Shown here in pieces: positions 1 to 10,149 of a stretch of DNA of 60,000 nt. Position 1 is the first letter of the stretch; every line of letters begins with the position of its first letter. The position numbers were made by a program, and so were the translations under genes. The notes under the pieces are model-generated. The model made no database searches. It was given only the letters and a program-made list of their open reading frames with translations, and was not told the DNA's origin. This DNA comes from Tubulanus polymorphus (taxonomy: Eukaryota; Nemertea; Palaeonemertea; Tubulaniformes; Tubulanidae): NCBI RefSeq assembly GCF_964204645.1, contig NC_134027.1, positions 18,156,485 to 18,216,484 on the forward strand, in the 5' to 3' direction.

Positions 1-970
1 ATCTGCTAATATGTCCAGGTAAACCACATTGATAACAAATGATGTTTCTATTTTCCGTTGCAAAGGTAGATTTTGCTGGCCCCCTGCAATTTCTAGCCAT
101 ATGTCCAATTATGTTACACCTGTAACATCGACCTCTAAACGTAGGGTAACGAAGTCTATTGTTCGTAGCTCCATTTCGCGCGTACGTAATCGCTTCAAAC
201 GGTCGTTGAATTCCCGCAAGAGCCCGACTTTCCTGTGCCATCGTCTCCTCCTTTCGTTGTTTAATTTCTAGCTGATTTATTCTTGTTTTCAGTTCGTCCC
301 ACTCCGCGTTGGCTGTCTCGACTTGATGAACACCAGGGCCATCTATTTTCAACATCTGGACTACGTTACTAGCCATTTTGATGGCTTTGTCCAGATCCTC
401 TGGCATTTGCGTCCAAACGATTTTGCGAATGTCCGCGGAGAGACCGTCAATAAACGTACTCAACGTCACATGCGCGGGTAATTCCAATTCATTCGCTCTC
501 CGTTTAACATCGTCTGCGAAATTGTCTACTGTTTGGCCTGAAACCATGCGCATGTGTTTCAGCTGGTGAGTTTTTAGCATTTTTCGATCCGGGTTATTAT
601 ATCGCTGATTAAACGCTTGTAATAAATCATTCCACACGCGTTTCTTATCTTTATCGACACCTAAATACCAAGAGCGAGCTTCTCCCCTCAAAAACAAGGG
701 AAAGCCCCTCAGTATCTGACGGTCACTCCATGCCATGAGTTTTACGTATTGTAAAAATGCGTCTAACCATGGTTCCGGATCATTTGTTCCGTCAAAATGT
801 TCTGGTTTCAGCCCGCTTACGCCTTTCGGGACAATGATTATTTCATCGTCGCTATCATTGTCGTCGTCTTGTCCTACAGCCGGATTGGCTGGTCCCACGG
901 CCGGTTGCTGTCCCGCGTTTGCCATCCCCAACAGTTGTGCTTTTCGTTTAACGGGTTGGTTATAAAACAT
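1..970 (-). CDS. Ty3/Gypsy-type retrotransposon gag, 3' end outside window
   Basis: An uninterrupted frame of 323 codons runs leftwards from an ATG at 970 (next in-frame Met at 925) and leaves the window at position 1. A TAA stop lies a few codons upstream of the 970 Met, so 970 is the furthest possible start. The N-terminal part is Gly/Pro/Asp-rich, followed by a capsid-like region with an LRGEARSWY stretch typical of the retrotransposon Gag family. The C-terminus has two CCHC zinc knuckles: the first is CYRCNIIGHMARNC at residues 282-295, the second begins CYQCGLPGH at residue 312 and its last Cys falls outside. Gag packages the element RNA. The frame is intact, unlike most mobile ORFs in this window, so this copy is comparatively young. 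An LTR lies upstream at about 1068-1690. Protease and polymerase would be to the left. Confidence 0.88.
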   Translation of the reverse strand, partial: MFYNQPVKRKAQLLGMANAGQQPAVGPANPAVGQDDDNDSDDEIIIVPKGVSGLKPEHFDGTNDPEPWLDAFLQYVKLMAWSDRQILRGFPLFLRGEARSWYLGVDKDKKRVWNDLLQAFNQRYNNPDRKMLKTHQLKHMRMVSGQTVDNFADDVKRRANELELPAHVTLSTFIDGLSADIRKIVWTQMPEDLDKAIKMASNVVQMLKIDGPGVHQVETANAEWDELKTRINQLEIKQRKEETMAQESRALAGIQRPFEAITYARNGATNNRLRYPTFRGRCYRCNIIGHMARNCRGPAKSTFATENRNIICYQCGLPGHISR

Positions 971-1020
971 AAACCAGAGTTTTTATAAATCGATTCAAAG
1001 TTTTGTATAATGTCACTCAC

Positions 1021-1066
1021 CACTAGCTTGGCTGCGAGACCGGAATTCTGCCGCTATTCTCCACCA
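1021..1066 (-). other. leader and possible tRNA primer-binding site of the antisense LTR element
   Basis: Between the gag start and the proposed LTR, the + strand reads a tRNA-3'-like end, CTATTCTCCACCA, finishing at 1066. On the element strand this gives a primer-binding site beginning TGGTGGAGAATAG directly after the 5' LTR. I could not match it to a specific tRNA, so the boundary is a proposal. Confidence 0.4.
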
Positions 1067-1067
1067 G

Positions 1068-1690
1068 TGTGGTGGGGGTCCTCTTTCCCAGTGTCCGGGT
1101 GACGTGTGTTGACCACCTGCGTTGTTTGCGTTTCACCAGCGTAGTTCCTTGGGGTTCTTCTCATAAATTAACTACAACTAGCTTCTTCTATCGATCCAGA
1201 TCTTTATTCTTATACTCTCTTCTTACAATCTTCCTAGCACGTCCCCTCTAGTTCTAACCACTAGCTCAACCGACCCAGCTCTACCGACCAAGCTTTCGAC
1301 CCCACTGCATTAAAACCCTCCCTTTTTATACTTATTCTTCCTTCGCTCGTGACGTATATTTCCACACCGCTTGGCCTCATCGCCAGAGACGTCTTATTCT
1401 ATTACTACAGTCCTACTGGCCATGTAAATCATTTCTACGTGTGTTATACGTCACGAGCGCTAAATTTATAACTCAACTTTCCAGAGCTCAAGGCTGCTGC
1501 TATAACAAGCTTTCCCACGTAGACACCCACGTCACTCTCACCTATCTTCTATGCTTCTCTCTTATGTGTGACGTAAGTATTCACGTAGGTCGCCTGCTAA
1601 CCGCAACTACTGCCTTGAACTCCGGCTTATTTCCCACTGTCTAAATAGGTAATTTATTACTCCAATAAAGCCATCGTGTGTCAAGTACAG
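1068..1690 (-). repeat. 5' LTR of the antisense Ty3/Gypsy element (right boundary approximate)
   Basis: On the minus strand this stretch has a clear TATA box (TATAAAAAGGGAGG, about 1337-1324) and, further downstream, an AATAAA polyadenylation signal at about 1208-1203. That is the U3-R-U5 order expected of an LTR, followed by a primer-binding-like site and then gag. The inner edge is placed at the TGTGG at 1068. The outer edge was not resolved because the second LTR is outside the window; a CA-ending word near 1689 is the best candidate. Confidence 0.55.
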
Positions 1691-1699
1691 ATAGGCCAC

Positions 1700-2388
1700 C
1701 CACAGGCCATGTACTTGAGGGCGATTCATCAAAGGACTTTTGCTGATTGACAGATGATAATAGCATCTGTAGGCTACTGAATATTTAGTGAAGCTTGAAA
1801 CTAGGCCTATAAGATTGATGAATTAACTTCAGCGTTTTCTGGAGTTTCTCATATTTCCTACTGACCACATTAACCTCATTAGATTACAGATGTCTATACG
1901 TTTTTTACTTCAAGTGTATGTTCCAACAGCTGATACAGCTGATACGGATTACACATAAGGATTTACATAGGGCAAATTGGACAACGGGACCATGCATTTG
2001 TCTACGGAATATTAAGTGAAAATGCGGATTATGGAGTACGAATTAGACACAGAATTTTAAAAGGGAATAACGTTACTGAAAAATGGGACCAATTTATTTA
2101 CCTATGCCTACCAACTGAAGTTTGGTACGTAGGCATGGAAACATATTGTTAAACTTTCAAATCATGGAGTCACTTCTCTTCAATTTAACCCCTTTCAGTG
2201 AAGACTTTTTGGATATCCTTCAATACAGTTTCTTAATGGATTTAAAAATGATGATTTAGGTCGACTGCCTGTCCTTTCTGGTCCTACTAAGACCTTTATC
2301 AGGTATGCACTACCAAAAATGAGCGAGCTAGGCCACCCGGAATGTTCTCGACTCAAGTCAGGTCGAAATAGACATTAGGGCTTACGTT
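1700..2388. other. intergenic, no gene seen
   Basis: No coding frame with family similarity was found. Two inverted words, ATGCCTACCAA (about 2105) and GGTACGTAGGCATGG (about 2124), form a short hairpin whose CGTAGGCATGG core recurs at the tips of the large inverted repeat at 2448-2995. Confidence 0.5.
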
Positions 2389-2450
2389 TAGTCTGAATAC
2401 CAGTCGTTGTTACGGTTCCGTTTCAGGAACAACGGCTAGGTACTAGACTA
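2389..2450. mobile_element. 62-bp MITE with TAGTCT...AGACTA ends
   Basis: It starts TAGTCTGAATACC and ends GGTACTAGACTA, imperfect terminal inverted repeats of about 23 bp. A longer relative lies at 24138-24222 in inverse orientation with a clear target-site duplication. Here the right end overlaps the first bases of the large inverted repeat, so one inserted at the edge of the other or they share a border. Confidence 0.6.
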
Positions 2451-2995
2451 ATGTCTATTTATTAATTGATGAGACCTGTTTTTCTAGGATATTTTGCTTA
2501 CTTTTTGGGGTACATACCTCATTTACGTCTTAACAGAATGCCAAAAATCGCGGACAACATCTGAATATCCGATATATTCCCAGTTCTGTACCAATTAGAT
2601 GCATTGGCAAAAAGACTCCTTAAGTCCAGTTGAATGAGAGAGAAAATCCTCCATTTTGTCAAATTTCTTGAATTTTTACATTGTTACCATGCCTACGCCA
2701 CCCTGCTTTAGTTGTTGAGACCCCACAAGAAAAATAACTTCATTTCGTAGGCATGGTGACAATGTAAAAATTCAAGAAATTTGACAAAATGGAGGATTTT
2801 CTCTCTCATTCAACTGGACTTAAGGAGTCTTTTTGCCAATGCATCTAATTGGTACAGAACTGGAAATATATCGGATATTCAGTTGTTGTCCGCGATTTTT
2901 GGCATTCTGTTAAGACGTAAATGAGGTATGTACCCCAAAAAGTAAGCAAAATATCCTAGAAAAACAGGTCTCATCAATTAATAAATAGACATTAG
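2448..2995. repeat. long near-perfect inverted repeat (250-bp arms, 48-bp spacer)
   Basis: The left arm 2448-2697 and right arm 2746-2995 are reverse complements with no indel: every paired coordinate sums to 5443. I count only a few mismatches. The spacer is 2698-2745. No ORF lies inside. This is either a foldback/MITE-type transposon with long terminal inverted repeats or a recently formed palindrome. A transcript through it would fold into a long double-stranded RNA. Confidence 0.92.
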
Positions 2996-3540
2996 GCTTA
3001 CGTTATGAATAAATTGTATGTAGAAGCGGCAGTACCTAATGTACTGGATATATCATCGGCTCTGCAATCTCGAATGTCCGGTAGGCCTATTTAGATGTCC
3101 GGTATCCGTGTTCATGCGAAAGTTAACTTTGAGTCCAAATCCGCTAGTTAGCTTCTAACTTCGAGTCAAATGTCTTGGAGCTGTCAAGCCTTAACACTAA
3201 CAGCTAATTTGAGTCAAAAGTTTTCGGAAAACTTACATGATCCTATGTATGTACCGTGCGAAATAAACAGCCTCGACTAGAATTCAGTACCCAGCGTAGG
3301 CCCACATTGGCTGACTGTTTTAGTAGTACCGTATCAGTGTAGTACATTGCTCGACGTAAACGCCGTTTTTAGTTTGGGATTTCCCCGACCCGAGCGAGGC
3401 ATTCACCACATATCGCATCTCGAGTGACGAGTATCTTTAGTAGTGCAATTGCTGGTACGGTGGTATGTCAGACACTTTTAGTATGCGCTGTTCTTAATCT
3501 TGTTGAATGCTTAATTAGGCTATACTTTAGCAGGCCCTTG
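2996..3540. other. no gene seen; moderate-complexity intergenic sequence
   Basis: Several AGGCCTA words and no extended open frame. I see no recognisable repeat ends. Confidence 0.4.
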
Positions 3541-3900
3541 GGTGAGTAGTCAGTAACCTGTCTGGTTTCGTTTCACGATCGGATATTTTCACAAACCACA
3601 CACAAAAGCCCATCCGATTATAAAAAGCTTAGGCCTACCACCAACGATTAGGTAGGCCTAACTAACTAGCCCTCGGGTTGGCGGGAGGGAGGGGGGTTGA
3701 ATCCTCTAGGGGCGGATCCAGGGGTTCAGGTTAAGTTAGACAGTATTGGAAGGAAATTGTAGCCGGGTTCATCCCTACAATCCCCGGGTTCTATGTTCCC
3801 CGGGTCCTATAGGCGTATTCCCCAAGCAGGGGCGTTGGTAGTCAGTAACCTGTCTGTGGTTTAGTTTCACGATCGGATATTTTCACAAACCACATAACCG
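3541..3900. repeat. direct repeat pair (about 60 bp, 300 bp apart)
   Basis: A segment containing GTCAGTAACCTGTCTG and CACGATCGGATATTTTCACA occurs at about 3547-3608 and again at about 3840-3895. The DNA between contains AGGCCTA words and a G-rich tract (about 3680-3695). Confidence 0.7.
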
Positions 3901-3904
3901 TTCA

Positions 3905-4470
3905 CTACACAAGGCCTCCACGTGTGCGCGGGAGCGCTAACATTAGATTGTTGCACACACACACACACGCATCCTCGCTTGCCAGGGGTCCGGTATCACT
4001 CCCGAACTCGCTTCCACCAGCCCCCTGGCCTCACGAAGCGTGATTTCATTACTGGCGCTGTTGCGCATGACGTAATATATCTATTTTCGAAATACTTCCT
4101 TGTTCGGTAAAACGTTCGCTGATTGGTCAGCTTAACGGGAAAACCAACAGAAGTCTACTGACGGTTTGTTACAAGCGCTGTGATTGGTACGACCGGATTC
4201 TGGTCGGCTAGTAACGACTCCAACGACTCGTGAGGTCAAGGGGTTCGGGGAACAGCTTTAGCGTAGTGGGTTCGAATCCCTTGACGGGTAAAGATGAAAC
4301 ACACGCTCATACACTAGGGCCTACTAGTCCTATATGGTGATGCTCTAACCCTGCTTGGCGCGTGCACATTTGGTATGATAACAGGCTGAATAATCGTCAT
4401 AGCAGAAGATGAGCGCTGTGTTTTCTGTTTGATAGAATTTGTAATAGGCCTAAATTGTAATTTCTTGTGA
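3905..4470. repeat. dispersed repeat, copy 1 (homologue at 24000-24310)
   Basis: AGGCCTCCACGTG at about 3912, an AC dinucleotide run (3953-3970), and later GGCTGAATAATCGT...AGCAGAAGATGAGCG...TTTCTGTTTGATAGAATTTG (about 4385-4445) reappear in the same order at 24.0-24.3 kb. The 24-kb copy is shorter in the middle and carries a MITE at a site that is empty here. A B-box-like word GGGTTCGAATCCC sits at about 4268, so a tRNA-derived SINE component is possible, but I see no matching A box. Confidence 0.7.
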
Positions 4471-4479
4471 CCTGAAAAT

Positions 4480-5030
4480 ACTAAGTAGCAAACTATAGGT
4501 TTAAGTCGAGGTCTGAATATTGTAGGGCCTAGTGGTAAATTCCAGGATTTAAAACGATCTAATACTACGCCTCGGTGTTTTAGCTTCCGCGGCCATAGCC
4601 TACATTGGAAGAGGTTTCGTTTCCAAGACTCGATATTCAGCCACCCTCTGATATGTGACATCATATGAATTTTACTTGAATATTTTTTCATATTGTGAAA
4701 AATATTTTTTTGAAAATATAAAATAGTTTCCAATGCTGCGCTCACCTATACCCTACGAAATTTTGGACATAGACCATAAACAAATGTTTATCTTTGGTCT
4801 TATTTGACTACAAAATAATTCTCTAAGAAAGATAAAATAGGCCTACAATAGGCCTATAAACTTCTAGAACTTTGAAGTCCTGAATTAAAAAGATTTTTCA
4901 AGCAATGCCCTTACTCCAAACAACCTCTAGCTTTCAAGGTAAACCACACTTTGCCCATGGGCAATTTATTTGCAAAAGCGAGAACTGAACGAGATCAGTT
5001 CGAGATGACGATATCGATCGATCACGGTAA
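4480..5030. other. no gene seen
   Basis: AT-rich sequence with a few AGGCCTA words. The open frame on the minus strand in this area has no domain and overlaps the dispersed repeat. Confidence 0.4.
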
Positions 5031-5033
5031 TTT

Positions 5034-5533
5034 ATGCAAAAAGTTCAATTTTGGCCTGAACTCTGAGTCCTGTATTTTCCTAATGGTTTGGCATTTTTCA
5101 TCGCAATTTGTGGTGGGTATTCTATGAAAAAGGACCTTTAATACATGTGACAGGTATTTTCGATTAGGCCTAGCCAATTATCACACAATTGTCGGCCATC
5201 TTAGTGTCATCAGTAGGTGGAAAAAGGATTTTTGAGGTAAATAACAGCAGGTTTGAACTTATAGCCTTCATATTCAATCATTATTACCACAGTCATAGGA
5301 TAAATCTCCTCATATGGAATTTGGGATCACCCAATTCTTTGTTCTTGCCACCAGGGGGAGTTAGATATTGAATAATATGCAATTTGTCCTCTTATAATGG
5401 TACCTATGGATATGTTATAACTAAAATCAATTGCAAACTTGTAGTTCATGGCATTTTCTATAATTTTGGTGAGTTTCAATGTTATTGGTATTTTTGTATA
5501 TGTTCACCAGGGGGCGTAGAATTGTACAATGAG
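5034..5533 (+). mobile_element. Helentron-like repeat, 5'-truncated old copy
   Basis: It shares the internal part of the full copy at 22019-23265: the 'TGAGTCCTGTA...TTCCTA.TGGTTTG' block, a 'GGCCATCTTAGTGTCATCAGTA' block and two degenerate CACCAGGGGG-containing monomers. It stops where the next copy begins. Confidence 0.7.
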
Positions 5534-5690
5534 TTTTTAGCCCAGTTGGGACTTAAGTCCCAGCGGGCTATTGTTCATTTTTCATCCATCGTCCGTCCGT
5601 CCGTCCAATTATTTTGGGAAGTTTTGAAGACGCTTAAAGGTAATGTCATGATATTTGGTTTATAAATGTATCTGCCCTAGACACATCTAG
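5534..5690 (+). mobile_element. Helentron-like repeat, 5' end only
   Basis: It begins with the family 5' hairpin AGCCCAGTTGGGACTT/AAGTCCCAGCGGGCT, then the CCGTCCGTCCGTCC tract and the 'GTATCTGCCCTAGACACATCT' block, and is lost after about 5690. It follows the older fragment directly. Confidence 0.75.
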
Positions 5691-5859
5691 GCAATCATTT
5701 ACTGAATGACTTTTTTTTTTCTTTGAATACAATGTTTGTGAAGAAATTAAGTAAATTTGCCACGGCAATATTTAGAACCTGTCCAAAATCGGCATTTGGT
5801 CGCAGCAATCAAAATTTGCTTCCAACGCGCCTGGGCAGTGTGTATCCACATATCCCAGA

Positions 5860-6640
5860 TATGTGTCGCGCTCCTTCAAAATAGTTGTATGTTATAAATT
5901 GATAAACATTAACGAACATTAGCGAAACATTAACTTTCCTGGAGACTGTGATAATTGGAGGTCCCTTGTACATCACATCATGATGCAGCGGCGTTGGTGA
6001 TGTCATAGAAGAATAAACTGATAAGAATTATTTGGTGAAATCTTTGTGCGCTTCCGAGTGCGACATTTAAACCAGCAAGGCAGAAACCCGTTGTCGCTGC
6101 TTTGCAGCTATATATTGTATGAGTTTGTTAATTGCGCCACAACGATGAGGGCTCATGTCGTAAACAGCCATGTACAGTCGCATAGGCAATATCGCCTTAT
6201 ACTCTCGTGTTCACTGCGTGTAGGCCTATGTATCAGTTAAAGTTTATGCGCGCTACAGTGTATATCACACGTAATGACGATTTGTCTGAGTGAAGATGTA
6301 AGCTACTTAAAGTAATCCTATCGTGAAATTATTAAAAACCATGTCAGTCGGTAAATTTTGTTTTGTCAGTAACTGGCACTCGCCTCAAATTTGAAGAACT
6401 TGGGAGCTTCTGTCCTGATTGGTCCGTATTATAATGAAAATTCGCCGATGAAACCCAAGCTCTCACCAAGTTTGTACTGTATCTTATCGGTCACTCATAG
6501 TTTTAGTTGTTTTACGTCTTTTAAGGGATGTATTAAAATTATGAACATTTGTTCAGACAAAAGGCCCATAATCAATTTTTCTAGGATTTCATTCTCGTTA
6601 AAAGTCAGTTAAAAGTTCACACTGACCAAAATTGAGTCCT
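5860..6640 (-). repeat. repeat family 'beta', copy 1
   Basis: From about 6114 onward this matches the reverse complement of 51590-52100, including CAGTCGCATAGGCAATAT and AGGGATGTATTAAAATTATG. A partial third copy is at about 49570-50060. The left part (5860-6110) is diverged and contains GTCGCTGCTTTGCAGC, a word also present at 11590. No coding capacity was recognised. Confidence 0.7.
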
Positions 6641-8410
6641 TTTAAGCCCACTTGGGACTTAAGTCCCAGCGGGCTATTGCCTTCACTTTTCGTCTGTCAG
6701 TCCGTCCATAGACGGAATCCAGTTATTTTGGGAAGTTTTGAAGACGCTTCAAGGTAATGTCTTGATATTTGGTTTATGCATGTATCTACCCTAGACACAT
6801 CTTCAACCAAAAAACTGGCCCTGTCAGAATCAAGATGGCCGACTGGCAGCCATTGTTGTTCGCCGAAATCAGCACTTTTTACACGTTTTGAAATTTTGAA
6901 GACGCCTTGTTCATTTACCTTGATCTTTTGTATATACTTGAACTCCCCAGGGCCCATCAGCATAACAAAAATTGGGTCGATCGGACTGAAGATGGTCGTC
7001 CTATGACCTTTTAAATGCCCAAAAATGTCAATTTTGGCCCGAATTCTGAGTCCTGTAGCTTCCTACTGGTTTGCCATTTCTCATTGCAATTGCTGATGGG
7101 TATTCTTTGGAAAGGGATGTTTTATACCTGACACAGGTATTTTTGATCAGCCAATTATGGCGCAATTGGCGGCCATCTTGGTGTCATCAGTACTCATTCG
7201 TAGGTGGGAAAAAGTTTTTCGACATTATATTGATACCTAAGCATATTTTGTTACAACAATGAATTAGAAAGTTGTAGCTTAAAACGTGTTCTATGATTGT
7301 GGTGAGTTCAAGTTCATTGGTTTTTGTATATGGCCACCAAGGGGCGTTGAATAATACAATATCTTAGTATTTCTATAGGCCTATTAGATTTGTACCAACA
7401 CATATTTTGTTGCCACAATCGATTGCAAAGTTGTAGGCCTAGACGTATCGGCCCCACTCCGCGTGGTGGCGCCACCCCGCGGGATTTACGCGAAGCAGCA
7501 GAACACAAACACGGCCACTCTCTAAATTTTCAATGGTAGAAATCGTGTGTGCATTTCAATTATTTCGGCTGTTAGGGTTTTAAGGCACAATATAAGTTGA
7601 TGATGTGATATGGCGATGTTAATTAATGATAATTCCGCAGTGAAGCTAGTCACGAACGGTGCCGATTGAGTGTACAGCTGCCAAAAACACTGAAATGTGC
7701 GTAGTTGCGTAACTATTTGCAGTGAATTGCAGAGGAAACATGAAACCTTAACGGCCGTTTAAAAAAAATTTATACCAATCGCAATTGTAAAATAAAAATG
7801 AGATAGAACCTAAGTTAAAATTCTGGCCATTACTAAAATGTTATTAATTATTATTACTAATTTTTAGTCAGTGCGGAACGTTTAGTTTTCCAACAATAAT
7901 GAGGGGTGGTAGGTAGTCATGCAATTCAAGTCATCATTTATTACACGTTACTTCCGTGTTGTTGAAAATCTCGCGAGTCCTGGACTAAACCCCAATGAAC
8001 AATGTGATCTGTGTGCTGGCCACAAATGCACACAGATCACACTACACATTAAACACTCCAGTACCCACAGCTTTCATATATCCATCCAAATATTTTGTGG
8101 CTTTCTTCCTGGTTCGTGACATGTTCTATGATTGTGGTGAGTTACAAGGTTATTGGGTTTTTAATGTGGTCACCAGGGGGCGTTGAATAGTAGAATAACT
8201 TAGTTTCCTTGTTAAATTGGTAACGAGACATATTTTGTTTTCAGAATCAATTACGAAATCGTAGCTGCTGACATGTTCTATGATTGTGGTGTTTTTCAAG
8301 GTCATTGGTTTTTTTATATGGTCACCAGGGGTAGTTGAATATTGAAATTGTTAGATTGTCGAGCATTTGAAACCACTTTCCAAGTGGGCATGGTGTCCCT
8401 GGACCCCTAG
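6640..8410 (+). mobile_element. Helentron-like repeat, full ends, with a 676-bp insertion
   Basis: The 5' end is the hairpin AGCCCACTTGGGACTT/AAGTCCCAGCGGGCT (about 6644-6674). The 3' end has the CCACTTTCCAAGTGGG hairpin followed about 20 nt later by CTAG at 8407-8410. Between are the unique blocks and three to four degenerate ~150-bp monomers, each with a (C)CACCA(G)GGG core. The copy is split at about 7437-8112 by unrelated DNA. The CTAG end abuts a Penelope-like fragment. Confidence 0.75.
7437..8112. mobile_element. insertion inside the Helentron-like copy
   Basis: Family sequence 'AAAGTTGTAG' breaks at 7436 and resumes as 'TTCGTGACATG' at 8113. The insert has a 24-bp GC-rich near-palindrome at 7459-7482 and, at about 8004-8045, a hairpin with TGATCTGTGTG / CACACAGATCA arms. 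Its right end (about 8065-8112) is the reverse complement of 10149-10190, which marks a second copy of the same element's end. Confidence 0.6.
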
Positions 8411-9085
8411 TTTATATATTTTTTTCTTGTTTAATTGTCAATGAAATGAATTTGTGCATACTGGTAGCCTACGTGGCAGATTTTTTTCTTCACACCAGTT
8501 AAGCTAGCAGCTGGACCATTGGTCCTTTATTTGGATTTTATATGTAAAGCCTCTGATGGCGATTTCTATGTCATTTCTGCCAGAATCAATGATTGAAAAG
8601 TTGTTTTTTTAAAGAAAAGTTTGATGCACAATTTTCACATGATGTTAAATGTTCCTTTATCGCTAAAGGTGAAGTTCCATGCTCGTTTACCCTTGTGGTC
8701 AAATGTCGCATAGTTTTACCAATGTATGTGTTATTTGCATCACACAAACATTTGAATTTATAAATTACTCTGGCCAACAAGGGTGAAGGAGTATGGGACT
8801 TAAGCGAAAAGTAGTTCCTTATTTTGAAAGAAGTAAAGACAATTCGAATATCCACATTATAATATTGTTTGAATAAACCCTTAAGTTTTCTGCTAACTAT
8901 GATTGAAGGAAGGCCTATGTAAGGAAAGGAAAAAAGTGTTTTGACCTTATCTTCCCTGACCATACTAGCGGGAGCATCATCACTACATTTGTTATTCTAA
9001 AATCTTCTTAGAAACGCAGTAAAAAATCTTGTGGGTAGCCATTTTTGTGGAAAACGTTCTTGAGGCAATCAATTTCTTGTGAGAA
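8411..9085 (-). pseudogene. Penelope-like retroelement, C-terminal fragment with GIY-YIG endonuclease
   Basis: Read leftwards from about 9085, frames encode an EIDCLKNVFHKNGYP stretch typical of the end of a Penelope-like reverse transcriptase, then (8963-8586) 125 residues with PYIGLPS, LKSHTPSPLLARVIYKFKC and TYIGKTMRHLTTRVNEH. The last two are the Y..C and YIG portions of a GIY-YIG nuclease as found at the C-terminus of Penelope-like elements; the nuclease nicks target DNA for insertion. The frame is broken between the 9085 and 8963 parts and again near 8600, after which homology continues towards a 3' UTR that ends at about 8411. A second copy of that 3' UTR is at about 52523-52650. This is a 5'-truncated, dead copy. 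Confidence 0.8.
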
Positions 9086-9282
9086 AACAAACTACTGCTA
9101 ATTGGTATATGCTCTATGGAGCAAACATTGGATTAAGCCAAATTTCCATTTTTGAGGACACAGCTGATAAGTTTATAATCAAGCTTGTTGATTTTCTAAA
9201 TACACGAGAAGTGAAGGTACCATCATCCGTTGTTGGGAGCGAAATATACGTATCTAGAAATGGACATGTATTTCTGAAGTAA
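9079..9282 (+). other. possible 5' exon of the GTPase-kinase gene (unconfirmed)
   Basis: An open frame of 67 codons ends LVDFLNTREVKVPSS...VSRNGHVFLK and closes at a TAA inside a donor-like CTGAA|GTAAAT (9279/9280). The next acceptor (TTTTCAG, 9385) leads into the exon with the GTPase start, but joining 9279 to 9386 gives a stop after two codons. If transcribed it would therefore be 5' untranslated sequence or belong to another frame. I do not recognise the peptide. Confidence 0.25.
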
Positions 9283-9385
9283 ATTTGAGATTTGAGTGTA
9301 GTGCAAAAAAGTCGCTTTATATATTAGAATTTATCCAAATTAATTGGTATATATCAGCTGATCTCCTGCTTCACTGTATTTTCAG

Positions 9386-10052
9386 ATTCATATAGGCCTA
9401 ACACGAAATGATGTCTATGCAGTCAGTACTTGCAGATCGATTGACTCATTATGAAAAAAGCCTACGAAATGCTAAATCCATATATAGAGACAGTGAAAAA
9501 TGTTTGGAGGAGTTGGGTGCCAGGTTACTCAGTGCTGAGAATGTATGTGAGGCTATATTTGTTGACAGTACTAAAATCAACGATTGTTTTATGATGAAAC
9601 CAATAATATTGGTAGCAGGGCGAGTTAACTGTGGGAAAAGTTCTCTGTTAAATACACTTTTCAGAGATATTATATTACCAGTTAAAGATATACCTTGTAC
9701 AGCGCGAGTTGTGAGGGTTGTTCAGGTTAGCAAGGAAGAGAGAGAATATTTATGTTTTATTGACCAACAAGGTTTTAAAAAAGATATTGAGTATGTAGAA
9801 AACAGACAAACTATTTCTGAGAGTAAGAAAATAGCATTAACAGAAGAAGAAAGAAACCAAGACAATGAAGTTTTACAAGTTGTTGAAGTTGGCTTGCATC
9901 ACAGTCTGTTGGCTGCAGGTTTAACGCTGTTAGACTGCCCAGGACTCGATGAGAATAATACATTAGACAGTCGCGTTGAATCACTGTTGAAAGAAGGCCA
10001 CATTACAACTGTGATATATGTCATCAATGGGAATGAAGGATTTAGAGAATCG
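9386..10052 (+). CDS. DSTYK-like: DSTYK-like gene, exon 1: dynamin-like GTPase domain, first half
   Basis: Coding starts at the ATG at 9408 (second Met two codons... immediately following) after a TTTTCAG acceptor at 9385, and ends at 10052 before GTGAGC, phase 0, giving 215 residues. Residues 1-60 are helical. G1 is GRVNCGKSS at 71-79, the switch-I Thr is probably T98 in PCTAR, and G3 is DCPG at 176-179. The segment VVEVGLHHSLLAAGLTLLD just before G3 resembles the corresponding DSTYK region. Unlike vertebrate DSTYK, whose N-terminal P-loop is degenerate, this copy keeps G-K-S, so nucleotide binding is likely. A Helentron-like 5' end begins only about 14 nt beyond the donor. The cytosolic role (membrane or scaffold GTPase coupled to a kinase) is inferred. 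Confidence 0.85.
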
Positions 10053-10065
10053 GTGAGCATCTTCC

Positions 10066-10149
10066 TTTTTAGCCCACTTGGGACTTGAGTCCCAGCGGGC
10101 TATTGCGTTCACTTTTCGTCCGTCGTCCGTCCATCGGTAGACGGAATCC
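10066..10149 (+). mobile_element. Helentron-like repeat, 5' end only, beside a splice donor
   Basis: The family 5' hairpin (AGCCCACTTGGGACTT / AGTCCCAGCGGGCT) and the TTTTCGTCCGTC tract are present up to ACGGAATCC at 10149. A different repeat then starts with AGGAAGAAAGACAC, which also occurs inverted at 8065-8112. It begins 14 nt after the exon-1 donor. Confidence 0.75.

Noticed and set aside
3680-3800. GC-rich block as a CpG-island promoter
   Set aside because: Too short and inside direct repeats, with no gene start nearby.
4255-4290. tRNA gene suggested by GGGTTCGAATCCC
   Set aside because: Only a B-box-like word; no A box at the right distance and no cloverleaf could be drawn.
4314-4745. 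143-codon minus-strand open frame
   Set aside because: It overlaps a dispersed repeat, has no recognisable domain, and the homologous copy at 24 kb does not keep the frame.
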